The notes beneath the pieces were generated by a model. That model saw only the letters and a list, made by a program, of their open reading frames with translations, was not told the origin of the DNA and ran no database searches. 6,212 nt of DNA from Bacteroidales bacterium (GTDB lineage Bacteria; Bacteroidota; Bacteroidia; Bacteroidales; UBA932), in contig WRBG01000118.1 of the NCBI GenBank assembly GCA_009784635.1, positions 1 to 6,212 of the forward strand, read 5' to 3'. Below are positions 1-6,212 of this stretch, in pieces. Position numbers and translations under genes: made by a program. Numbering within the stretch: position 1 is the first letter of the stretch; the number at the start of each line of letters is the position of its first letter.

Positions 1-197
1 ACCCCAACGAAAAAGGCAATATGCGTGACCATGCCACATTGGAACAACTTGTAGTGTTATCGAATATGGAAAGCATAAACGCTTTGCTCATTCGACAGGA
101 ACTGCCGCAACGCGAGAGACTTGTACAACTTAACAATGTTGCCATTACACAAATGCGCTCATTGCTCGAAAACAAAAAAATGAAATTATTAAAATAA
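1..197 (+). CDS. KilA-N domain-type protein, C-terminal fragment (5' end outside window)
   Basis: This is an open frame from the window edge to a TAA at 195-197, giving 64 visible residues. The first complete codon is at 3-5. The tail reads PNEKGNMRDHATLEQLVVLS and continues with NMESINALLIRQ and LPQRERLVQLNNVAI. From memory, this matches the conserved C-terminal part of Bacteroidota and enterobacterial KilA-N proteins (KGN-R-DYAT--QLV-LSN-E--NA, then LPQ-ERL-KLN--AI-QM). Those proteins are roughly 270 residues long and carry an N-terminal KilA-N DNA-binding fold. They are widespread in phages and mobile islands, and their role is poorly defined. The KilA-N domain itself is not in the window, so the call rests on the tail alone. 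The gene converges on the ATPase gene, with 36 nt between the two stops. Confidence 0.65.
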   Translation, partial: PNEKGNMRDHATLEQLVVLSNMESINALLIRQELPQRERLVQLNNVAITQMRSLLENKKMKLLK

Positions 198-233
198 GGT
201 TTTTTCTGCACTCCGACCGAAGCATAGCGGGGC
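198..233. other. Short convergent intergenic gap with no clear terminator
   Basis: These 36 bases separate the stop of the KilA-N-type gene from the stop of the ATPase gene. A run of six T lies just after the plus-strand stop, but no G+C-rich stem precedes it. Only very short complementary pieces (CCG with CGG, for example) are visible. I see no convincing intrinsic terminator on either strand. Confidence 0.4.
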
Positions 234-1553
234 CTATGATACGGGAGGAGGGGGGAAAAGAAAGTAAGCCCCAATAATGTACAACGGTACGTTTGTCATC
301 CAATCCTCTTTACGGTAGCCCGACAAAGAGGTGCGGATGGCCGTTGGGGGCTGAAACTTCTCGCAAAACAGTTTAAGACTTCGAGATTTGAGGCTTTCAC
401 TTGATTTTGCTTCGATAGGAATAACTTCATCATTCTTGGTCTGCACAATAAAATCAATTTCGTATTTGCTGTTGTTAAACGTACAATAATGGATTGACAG
501 TCTTTCGTTTGATATAAATTGTTGAAAAACAAATTGCTCTGTAAGTGAACCCTTAAATTCGGTAAAGGCAACATCACCGGTAATAAGGGTTTTCGCATGT
601 AGTTTCGACATGGCTCCAAGTAAACCGATATCGTTGTAATATAGCTTGAAATTAGATAATTCTTGATAAGCGACAAGCGGCAACGCGGGCTTTGAGACAT
701 TGAAAATCTTATGTAACAATCCGGAGTCAACAAGCCACTGAATCGCCAGTTCAAAATCCTTGGCCCGGGCGCCCTCTTTGAGCATACCATACATAAATTT
801 TTTATTCTCCTTTGCTAATTGCGCAGGTATGCTGTTCCAAACCATCTTGATACGCGGCAAGATTTCTTTGGGAGCATGTTTTGAAAAATCATTTTCGTAA
901 GATTTTAGAATTGCTCTTTGAATTTTGCGAACCTCGTCCCAATCTCTGTTTTGAGAAAAACTCAATACCGCCTCCGGCATTCCACCTACATAAAAATAGT
1001 ATCGAAGATAGTTTATAAGTTTGGAATTAAAGGCATTCGTCAACTCCCAATCTTGTGCTTCTATCAATTCGACCAACGCCGTTTCTCCCATCGCCAATAA
1101 GAACTCAGTAAAATCGAGCGGATAAAGCATTTCAAATTCTACTTTTCCAACAGGAAACGATTCGCCGGGATGTATGTTTACACCCAGAAGTGAGCCGGCT
1201 GCAATTATTTGATATTGAGGCGCTTTTTCGTAAAAATATTTTAACGCGGTTATTCCCTGCGGAGCAGCTTGAATTTCGTCAAAAACAAGCAAAGTGTCTT
1301 CTGCCGTGATTTTTAATCCGGCAAAGGCATTCAACAATGTGATTATTCTATCCATGTTGAAATCGGTTTGGAAAATATCTATCGGGGCGTCTTTGTCTTC
1401 AAAATTAACGTATACCATTTGCCTATATTCGTTTTTTCCAAATTCTCGAATAAGCCACGTTTTTCCTACCTGCCTTGCTCCCAAAAATACGAGTGGCTTT
1501 CTATTTTTATTCAACTTCCACTCAATAAGATTTTTAATCTTTGTTCGATACAT
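234..1553 (-). CDS. AAA-family ATPase with DUF4143-type C-terminal domain
   Basis: This predicted 439-residue P-loop ATPase is of the AAA_14/DUF4143 type common in Bacteroidota, archaea and other anaerobes. Near the N-terminus it has a Walker A motif GARQVGKT (about residues 25-32), a Walker B stretch TLLVFDEIQ (D92, E93) and a sensor-like AAGSLLG (about 118-124). The second half has the typical YVGGMPEAV (188-196), KLYYNDIGLL (303-312) and a nuclease-like stretch EIDFIV...PIEAKSS with D367, E381 and K383, as in PD-(D/E)XK folds. The cellular role of this family is unsettled. Mobile-element, toxin-like and DNA-repair roles have been suggested, and nothing here decides between them. The ATG at 1551-1553 is preferred because AGGGAG lies 4 nt upstream (1558-1563). 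An in-frame TTG at 1575-1577 would overlap the likely promoter. The protein ends in an odd FPPPPVS tail. The gene is more A+T-rich than the genes to its right. Confidence 0.88.
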   Translation of the reverse strand: MYRTKIKNLIEWKLNKNRKPLVFLGARQVGKTWLIREFGKNEYRQMVYVNFEDKDAPIDIFQTDFNMDRIITLLNAFAGLKITAEDTLLVFDEIQAAPQGITALKYFYEKAPQYQIIAAGSLLGVNIHPGESFPVGKVEFEMLYPLDFTEFLLAMGETALVELIEAQDWELTNAFNSKLINYLRYYFYVGGMPEAVLSFSQNRDWDEVRKIQRAILKSYENDFSKHAPKEILPRIKMVWNSIPAQLAKENKKFMYGMLKEGARAKDFELAIQWLVDSGLLHKIFNVSKPALPLVAYQELSNFKLYYNDIGLLGAMSKLHAKTLITGDVAFTEFKGSLTEQFVFQQFISNERLSIHYCTFNNSKYEIDFIVQTKNDEVIPIEAKSSESLKSRSLKLFCEKFQPPTAIRTSLSGYRKEDWMTNVPLYIIGAYFLFPPPPVS

Positions 1554-1557
1554 TTTT

Positions 1558-1563
1558 CTCCCT
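1558..1563 (-). promoter_or_regulatory. Ribosome binding site deciding the ATPase start
   Basis: On the minus strand AGGGAG is followed by AAAA and then ATG. This is the only strong Shine-Dalgarno-like match before a gene start in the window. It favours the ATG at 1553 over the upstream in-frame TTG at 1577. The 4-nt spacing is slightly short. Confidence 0.55.
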
Positions 1564-1574
1564 AAAAATACGTG

Positions 1575-1582
1575 CAAAAATA
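1575..1582 (-). promoter_or_regulatory. Bacteroidota -7 promoter element for the ATPase gene
   Basis: The minus strand reads TATTTTTG, an exact match to the TAnnTTTG -7 consensus of Bacteroidota housekeeping promoters. It ends 21 nt before the ATG at 1553, so transcription would start only slightly upstream of the RBS. No TTG-like -33 element is clear at the expected spacing, where the DNA is simply A+T-rich. The call rests on consensus match and position only. Confidence 0.45.
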
Positions 1583-1613
1583 CACTTTTCTCTCGAATAT
1601 AAATATTTTATTC

Positions 1614-1621
1614 TACTTTTG
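1614..1621 (+). promoter_or_regulatory. Bacteroidota -7 promoter element for pssA
   Basis: TACTTTTG matches the TAnnTTTG -7 consensus exactly and ends 23 nt before the pssA ATG. This leaves room for a short leader containing a weak GGAAAG (1629-1634). The -33 element is not clear: only a T-rich patch at 1586-1589 lies upstream, slightly too far away. This is one of the two opposed elements in the 91-bp divergent gap. Confidence 0.5.
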
Positions 1622-1644
1622 CGACTCCGGAAAGTTAAATAATC

Positions 1645-2409
1645 ATGAATATAAAACGCCATATACCTAACGCCATTACCTGCCTCAACCTCTTTTGCGG
1701 CTGCATGGCGGTAGTTTTTGCACTTAGGGGCTGGCTTGGATTTGCCGTTTACATGGTAATTGCCGCCGCAGTCTTTGATTTTTGCGACGGATGGGCGGCT
1801 CGTTTGCTAAAAGCCTATTCGCCATTGGGAAAAGAGCTTGACTCCTTAGCCGACCTCGTCAGTTTTGGTTTGGCGCCCGCCGCCATGATGCACTACGAAT
1901 TTTGCCAAATACTAAGCCCAAAAATCAGCTTTGGATTAGATTCCATTCCTTGGGAGCTTTATTCTTTCTTTCCCTTTGTCTTTGTTGTGGCTGCGGCGCT
2001 CCGGTTGGCCAAATTTAATACGGATAGCCGGCAAAGCGAGCATTTTATAGGACTGCCCACACCGGCTTCCGCGCTGTTTATCAGTGCGCTGTTGGTTTAT
2101 GCCACCCAAACGCCCAAGTGGATGCCCCTGCTCGACACGGTCTATACCATCCCCATACTTGTGGTGGCGGTGTCGTGGCTTATGCTGTTGAATCTGCCTA
2201 TGTTTTCACTCAAAATAAAAGCGCTACAATGGAAAGGCAATCAAATCCGTTTCCTTTTTGCAGCGCTTTCTTTATTTTTTATAGTCTTGGCTTTTATCTG
2301 CAACCGGCCGTGGAGCTTGGCGGTCCTGCTGATTATCTCAAGCTACATCCTGTTGTCCCTGCTGCTTTGGGCTTGTGTTCCACCATCCTATCCGGCGCGT
2401 AATATATAA
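1645..2409 (+). CDS. pssA: CDP-diacylglycerol--serine O-phosphatidyltransferase (phosphatidylserine synthase)
   Basis: This membrane enzyme transfers a phosphatidyl group from CDP-diacylglycerol to L-serine, the first step toward phosphatidylethanolamine. The 254-residue product has the complete CDP-alcohol phosphotransferase signature DG-x2-AR-x8-G-x3-D-x3-D: D45, D48, G49, A52, R53, G62, D66 and D70 are all present. These include the metal-binding and catalytic aspartates. LRLAKFNTD (118-126) followed by FIGLPTPASA (133-142) is typical of the bacterial type II PssA subgroup rather than of phosphatidylglycerophosphate synthase. Several hydrophobic segments follow (about 143-151, 167-183, 201-217 and 222-241), with LPMFSLKIK at 183-191. 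The ATG at 1645 fits the conserved N-terminus IPNAITCLNLFCGC. The last 23 codons and the stop overlap the convergent gltS gene. The polar tail CVPPSYPARNI looks like an extension past the final helix. Confidence 0.93.
   Translation: MNIKRHIPNAITCLNLFCGCMAVVFALRGWLGFAVYMVIAAAVFDFCDGWAARLLKAYSPLGKELDSLADLVSFGLAPAAMMHYEFCQILSPKISFGLDSIPWELYSFFPFVFVVAAALRLAKFNTDSRQSEHFIGLPTPASALFISALLVYATQTPKWMPLLDTVYTIPILVVAVSWLMLLNLPMFSLKIKALQWKGNQIRFLFAALSLFFIVLAFICNRPWSLAVLLIISSYILLSLLLWACVPPSYPARNI
2338..2409. other. Codon-aligned tail-to-tail overlap of pssA and gltS
   Basis: The pssA stop (2407-2409) lies inside gltS, and the gltS stop (complement of 2338-2340) lies inside pssA. The two frames are in exact register, so each pssA codon is the reverse complement of a gltS codon. 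For example, the pssA serine TCA at 2338-2340 is the gltS TGA stop, and the pssA stop TAA is a gltS TTA leucine. The segment encodes 23 residues plus a stop in each direction. No separate terminator lies between the genes. Confidence 0.9.
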
Positions 2410-3708
2410 ACAGACAAAAGTCATCGCCAAACAGGCGAGCGACATCCAAAGTCCCATACCTATGGAAAAGGCGATGGGCGCTATGGTAATGACAGCAATC
2501 TCTAAGGGAGCAATCGGCAGGTAGGCCATGGCGGCATCGTCCAAAGTCTTGCTTTGAAACTTTGGGTCTACAATGCGCAGGAGGGCAATGCCGGTGGCCA
2601 TGGTGCCCGACCACCACCCGTAGCAGAATATTGTTTTTTCGCACCAGTAGTCTTTCAATATCTTGCGGCCAAAATAAAAGACGGTAAATATGACGAGCAA
2701 AATGCCGAATACAGCAATCAGTATCAAAGGAACGGCGTATTGGACGACCACGTCTAATTTTATGGACGCTACGCCAAAGGCAACCAGAAAATCGGTAAAG
2801 GTTCCTCCAAGGCGACTGGTTACAGTGGGACAGATGTATTGAGTTGCTTTTATGCCGTTCATCAGTTGTTTAATGAACAGACCGGCTACAAAGGCGCAGC
2901 TAAATACGGGCAGTTTTAAATCGGAATACAAACCCTCTACTCCTTTGCTCAGCATATATCCGCCCAAAGCGACCACAAAGACCAAGGCTAAATGGAAAGT
3001 AAAGGATTCTATGGAGATAGACGAAGTGGTGGCGGTGCCCATGGATTCCCGTTTGTTTTCCGGCAACAATCCCGTGCGCAATTCGGGGGGCAGGTCTTTA
3101 AAATCGGCAATGAATTTGGTGTAATTTTTGCGGGTAGCCCATTTGATTACGATTAATCCGCCCAAAACCGCCGAAACAAGTCCCACGGTGGCAATGGTCA
3201 TCCCCAAAGTAGTGGCGTCGCTCCAGCCAAAATTCTCAAAACTGGAACCCACGGCGGCGGCCGTCCCGTGTCCGCCATAATATCCGGTAGCGAGTATGGT
3301 TCCAATGCCGGGATGCAGGTCGGGCCAAATTTGTCTCAGCACCAAGAGTCCGAATAACCCGCTCAATCCCCATTGCATCAAGAGGCCGTTTTGGGCATAG
3401 ACCCAAAGTCCCCCTACCCTGTTTTTAATTTCCGAAAACGAGCTTTTGGCCATGCCCAAGGCCAAGGCTGCAAAAACCATGGCAATCAGGATGGCCGGAT
3501 ATACGCTGATGGCAGAAGACAGGGGAAGCCAGTTTAATCCGTTGGGGCCAAGGGCTAAACCTATGAAACCGGTCAGCAGGCAGGGCGGTATAAAGAGTTG
3601 TTGAATCCATTTGATTTTAGCCCTCATCAATTGACTGAGCAAGAGCAGGGCAGAAATGATGCCAAAATCGGTAAACAGTGTCCAAGCGGTAAAAGTTGTT
3701 CCAAACAT
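2338..3708 (-). CDS. gltS: Sodium/glutamate symporter family protein (GltS/ESS family)
   Basis: This polytopic inner-membrane protein of 456 residues probably couples Na+ to uptake of glutamate or a similar anion. The family's first-repeat motif is clear in TGYYGGHGTAAAVG (141-154), followed by SDATTLGMTIATVGLVSAVLGG (163-184). A polar central loop (about 191-232) separates the two halves, as expected of the inverted-repeat GltS fold. The second-half counterpart reads GWWSGTMATGIALLRIVDP (364-382) rather than the GHCGFGLGATPTA of E. coli GltS. That places the protein in a divergent branch of the family, and substrate specificity is not assured. The ATG at 3706-3708 lies 8 nt after the phosphohexomutase stop, without a Shine-Dalgarno sequence, so it is probably translated from the same mRNA. 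Its 3' end overlaps pssA by 72 bp, and the final stretch QQGQQDVA is polar. Confidence 0.85.
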   Translation of the reverse strand: MFGTTFTAWTLFTDFGIISALLLLSQLMRAKIKWIQQLFIPPCLLTGFIGLALGPNGLNWLPLSSAISVYPAILIAMVFAALALGMAKSSFSEIKNRVGGLWVYAQNGLLMQWGLSGLFGLLVLRQIWPDLHPGIGTILATGYYGGHGTAAAVGSSFENFGWSDATTLGMTIATVGLVSAVLGGLIVIKWATRKNYTKFIADFKDLPPELRTGLLPENKRESMGTATTSSISIESFTFHLALVFVVALGGYMLSKGVEGLYSDLKLPVFSCAFVAGLFIKQLMNGIKATQYICPTVTSRLGGTFTDFLVAFGVASIKLDVVVQYAVPLILIAVFGILLVIFTVFYFGRKILKDYWCEKTIFCYGWWSGTMATGIALLRIVDPKFQSKTLDDAAMAYLPIAPLEIAVITIAPIAFSIGMGLWMSLACLAMTFVCLYITRRIGWWNTSPKQQGQQDVA

Positions 3709-3716
3709 AGGATATA

Positions 3717-5453
3717 TTAAGCGTTAAAAGTGAATAGTTCTTCTTTGATTTGTTTGCGTTTGGCTTCTAATGAGGCGCTGACGAGACAAAAGTCCTCCTT
3801 TTTATCTAATGTCGCCTTTAGGCCAAAATAGAATTTAATTTTGGGTTCTGTTCCGGACGGACGCACCGTTACTAAGCCATTATCTTGGGTTACAAATTGC
3901 AGTACATTGGATTTAGGGAGTCGGATTTGGTAGCGCAGGTCGCTGATTAGGTCTATGGTTTCTGACGATTGATAGTCGTGAATCAGCACGACCGGCGCGC
4001 CGCCAAGGGTTTGGGGAGGAGCAGAGCGAAAATGCTGCATCACGGCGTCAATTTGCGCCAATCCCTCCTTGCCCTTTTTGGTGAATGACACCATATATTC
4101 TGCAAAAAACCCAAATTCCACATAGATATCAATCAGAATGTCAAACAGGCTCTTTCCCTGTTCCGCGGCCCATGCCGCTGCCTCCGCCGCTAAAGCGCAG
4201 GAAACCACCGCGTCTTTATCCCGTACAAAAGAGCCTACATTATAACCGTGGCTCTCCTCTCCCCCGCCGATAAAGGTCATGTTTTCTTCTACATTACGTT
4301 GTACCTCAGCTATATGTTTAAAACCCGTAAGTACGTTGTAGCAGGGCACTCCGTAGGCATCGGTCATTTGCCGGACCAAGTCGGTAGTTACAATGGTTTT
4401 GACCATATACTCCTTTCCGGTCAGCTTGCCCAATTCTTTCCACCTCCTTAATAAATAATAAGAAAGCAGAGATACTATTTGGTTGCCGTTGAGCAAGCGA
4501 AGGACGCCTTGATGGTCTCTGGCGGCAATCCCCAGCCGGTCGCCGTCCGGGTCTGTGGCCATCACCAAGTCGGCCTGTACCGCTTCTGCCCGCTCCATGG
4601 CCATGCCAAAAGCAGCCGGCTCTTCGGGATTGGGCGAATCCAAGGTGGGGAAATTTCCGTCTGATATATCCTGTTCGGACACACGATATACCGATGTAAA
4701 GCCTAAGCGTTCGAGCGCTTGAGGCACTAAATGCACGCCGGCTCCGTGCAGGGGGGTATAAACAATCTTGAGGCCGGCATGTTTTTTTATGGCTTGGGGC
4801 GATAAGTTCAACAAGGACAATATAGATTTCAGATATAATTCGTCCACTTCCTTGCCTATCATCTCTATATTGTGGGCGCCTCCATCGAACAGCACCTGAG
4901 AAGGGTCGCTTATCTGTTCCACTTCCCCGATAATATTCCGGTCATGGGGTTCCAAGACTTGGGCGCCGTCGTCCCAATAGGCTTTGTAGCCATTGTATTC
5001 TTTGGGGTTGTGAGAGGCGGTAATCATTACCCCGCTTTGGCAACCCAAGCGCCGGACGGCAAAACTGAGTTCGGGCGTGGGACGAAGGGCGTCAAAAAGA
5101 TACACTTTGAAGCCGTTGGCCGCAAATACTTCGGCGGTAATCCGGGCAAATTCGGGGCTGCGGTTGCGGCAGTCGTAAGAAACGGCGACTTTAATCTGAG
5201 GCAAGTGGGCAAAGCAGGTTTTGAGGTAATTGGCCAATCCCTGCGTGGCCATGCCCACCGTATATCTATTCATCCGGTTGGTGCCCACGCCCATGATGCC
5301 CCTTAGACCTCCGGTGCCAAATTCAAGGTTCTTGTAAAAAGCATCTTCTAATTCTTCAAGGTCGGACTCCATGAGTTGTCTGACCGCTTTTTTGGTTTCC
5401 TCGTCAAAAGAGCCTTGCATCCAAGATTCTGCACGCCTTATATAGTCTTCCAT
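3717..5453 (-). CDS. pgcA: Phosphoglucomutase/phosphomannomutase family phospho-sugar mutase
   Basis: This cytoplasmic alpha-D-phosphohexomutase probably interconverts glucose-6-phosphate and glucose-1-phosphate. All four signature loops are intact: the phosphoserine loop TASHNP (145-150, with S147 the phosphorylated serine), the Mg-binding loop DPDGDR (301-306), the sugar-specificity loop GEESHG (398-403) and the phosphate-binding loop RPSGTEPK (531-538). FGTGGLRG (45-52) is the usual N-terminal motif. The 578-residue length fits the PgcA/PGM2-like group (B. subtilis PgcA is about 580) rather than the shorter bacterial phosphomannomutases of about 450. GEESHG favours glucose over other hexoses, but mannose or pentose phosphates are possible in this group. 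The ATG at 5451-5453 gives a typical N-terminus. It lies 15 nt after the rfbD stop and 8 nt of spacer lead on to gltS, so all three are likely one operon. Confidence 0.93.
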   Translation of the reverse strand: MEDYIRRAESWMQGSFDEETKKAVRQLMESDLEELEDAFYKNLEFGTGGLRGIMGVGTNRMNRYTVGMATQGLANYLKTCFAHLPQIKVAVSYDCRNRSPEFARITAEVFAANGFKVYLFDALRPTPELSFAVRRLGCQSGVMITASHNPKEYNGYKAYWDDGAQVLEPHDRNIIGEVEQISDPSQVLFDGGAHNIEMIGKEVDELYLKSILSLLNLSPQAIKKHAGLKIVYTPLHGAGVHLVPQALERLGFTSVYRVSEQDISDGNFPTLDSPNPEEPAAFGMAMERAEAVQADLVMATDPDGDRLGIAARDHQGVLRLLNGNQIVSLLSYYLLRRWKELGKLTGKEYMVKTIVTTDLVRQMTDAYGVPCYNVLTGFKHIAEVQRNVEENMTFIGGGEESHGYNVGSFVRDKDAVVSCALAAEAAAWAAEQGKSLFDILIDIYVEFGFFAEYMVSFTKKGKEGLAQIDAVMQHFRSAPPQTLGGAPVVLIHDYQSSETIDLISDLRYQIRLPKSNVLQFVTQDNGLVTVRPSGTEPKIKFYFGLKATLDKKEDFCLVSASLEAKRKQIKEELFTFNA

Positions 5454-5468
5454 AGCTTTGTTGTATCA

Positions 5469-6212
5469 TTAAGTCGATGTAAAGTAATCTTTTAACCCCT
5501 CTCTCCATGGCGGGGGAACAAGGCCAAAGGTAGTGGATATTTTTTGAGTATCTAACACGGAATAAGCGGGGCGTTTTGCCCACGTGGGATACTCCGATGA
5601 GGCAATAGGCAAAATGGTCGCCTTAAATCCGGATAACTCTTTGATTTTTTGCGCAAATGTAAACCGAGAACAGGAATCGCTGCCTGAAAAATGATAGAGA
5701 CCCATAGGCGCGGCGGATATTCCGGCTGCCTCTATCTGAGTAATCATCTGTAACAAAGCCTCTGCCAAATGGGGACCATAGGTGGGAGCGCTTATTTGGT
5801 CGTTTACTACCCTAATTTCTTCTTCTTGGGAGCCCAAACGCAGCATGGAGGACATAAAATTATGACCTCCTATGGTATACAGCCAAGAGGTACGCAGCGC
5901 TATACCGCGTTGATACGACAAAACAAACCGCTCGCCCGCTAATTTGGAGGCTCCATACACCGACAAGGGATTGGGCATGTCCTCCTCCGTATAAGGCATG
6001 GAGGAAGCGCCGTCGAATACATAATCGGTGGAAATATGCACCAGCAACATATCCAATTGGCCGCATACTTCTGCCAATCCTTTTACGGCGTAGGTATTAA
6101 CGGCATAGGCTTTTCCATGCTCCTGTTCGGCCTTGTCTACAGCTGTGTAGGCGGCGCAGTTTATCAATACCGTTGCCCCCGTTTCTTTTGCCGTTTGGTA
6201 CACAGCTTGGGC
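5469..6212 (-). CDS. rfbD: dTDP-4-dehydrorhamnose reductase, N-terminus cut by window edge
   Basis: RmlD/RfbD is an extended short-chain dehydrogenase that reduces dTDP-4-dehydro-L-rhamnose to dTDP-L-rhamnose, the last step in making this sugar donor for O-antigen, capsule or glycan synthesis. The frame stays open to the window end, giving 247 visible residues. By comparison with the family (about 285-300 residues), some 40-55 N-terminal residues with the GxxGxxG NAD(P)-binding loop lie outside. Visible motifs, numbered from the first in-window residue, are NCAAYTAVDKAE (18-29), HISTDYVFDG (59-68) and the catalytic YxxxK in VYGASK (Y86, K90). RTSWLY and VNDQISAPTYG also match RmlD. A GTG at 6201-6203 is in frame but is internal, not a start. 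It is probably the upstream member of the rfbD-pgcA-gltS transcript. Other RmlD-like reductases remain a minor alternative. Confidence 0.9.
   Translation of the reverse strand, partial: AQAVYQTAKETGATVLINCAAYTAVDKAEQEHGKAYAVNTYAVKGLAEVCGQLDMLLVHISTDYVFDGASSMPYTEEDMPNPLSVYGASKLAGERFVLSYQRGIALRTSWLYTIGGHNFMSSMLRLGSQEEEIRVVNDQISAPTYGPHLAEALLQMITQIEAAGISAAPMGLYHFSGSDSCSRFTFAQKIKELSGFKATILPIASSEYPTWAKRPAYSVLDTQKISTTFGLVPPPWREGLKDYFTST

Noticed and set aside
296..790. A 164-codon minus-strand open frame overlapping the ATPase gene in another frame
   Set aside because: The ATPase frame carries family motifs through this whole region. The alternative product is an out-of-frame shadow with no domain features.
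1..1553. The KilA-N-type gene and the ATPase as a new two-gene defence or toxin system
   Set aside because: The genes are convergent rather than co-transcribed, one is only a fragment here, and both families are common and usually found separately. The sequence gives no evidence that they work together.
2424..2438. Small hairpin TCGCC-AAACA-GGCGA just past the pssA stop, as a possible pssA terminator
   Set aside because: The stem is only 5 bp, no T run follows, and it lies within gltS coding sequence. It is too weak to call a terminator.
4872..5306. A 144-codon plus-strand open frame opposite the mutase gene
   Set aside because: It lies wholly antisense to strongly conserved mutase codons, its translation has no recognisable motif, and the G+C-rich opposite strand easily gives such frames by chance.
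6201..6203. In-frame GTG as the start of the rhamnose reductase gene
   Set aside because: Starting here would drop the N-terminal nucleotide-binding loop that RmlD needs. The frame continues to the window edge, so the gene is better treated as cut by the edge.

Overview
The window looks like a chromosomal piece from a member of the Bacteroidota, most likely Bacteroidales. Three things suggest this. The gene families have Bacteroidota-like versions: a KilA-N protein tail, an AAA/DUF4143 ATPase and a PssA with a C-terminal LPMFSLK stretch. Two exact TAnnTTTG promoter elements lie in the one divergent gap. Most starts lack a Shine-Dalgarno sequence. The assignment is inferred from sequence recognition alone, and the genus cannot be named.

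Layout. Positions 1-197 hold the last 64 codons of a plus-strand KilA-N-type protein that begins outside the window. A minus-strand AAA ATPase with a DUF4143-type C-terminal half (234-1553) converges on it. These first 1.6 kb are visibly more A+T-rich than the rest and look like accessory DNA. A 91-bp divergent gap (1554-1644) carries one -7 promoter element on each strand. From there pssA (phosphatidylserine synthase) runs on the plus strand to 2409.

The rest is a tight minus-strand cluster, transcribed from right to left: rfbD/rmlD (dTDP-4-dehydrorhamnose reductase, 5' end cut by the window edge), a full-length alpha-D-phosphohexomutase (pgcA type), then a GltS-family sodium/glutamate symporter. 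The gaps are 15 and 8 nt, so one transcript is likely. The mutase can supply glucose-1-phosphate, the starting point of dTDP-rhamnose synthesis, whose last step is RmlD. The transporter has no obvious link to that pathway.

The most unusual structure is at 2338-2409. The convergent pssA and gltS genes overlap tail to tail by 72 bp in exact codon register, so each codon of one gene is the reverse complement of a codon of the other. I found no CRISPR array, tRNA, rRNA, insertion sequence or convincing undescribed multi-gene system. Most of the window is ordinary housekeeping and envelope metabolism.
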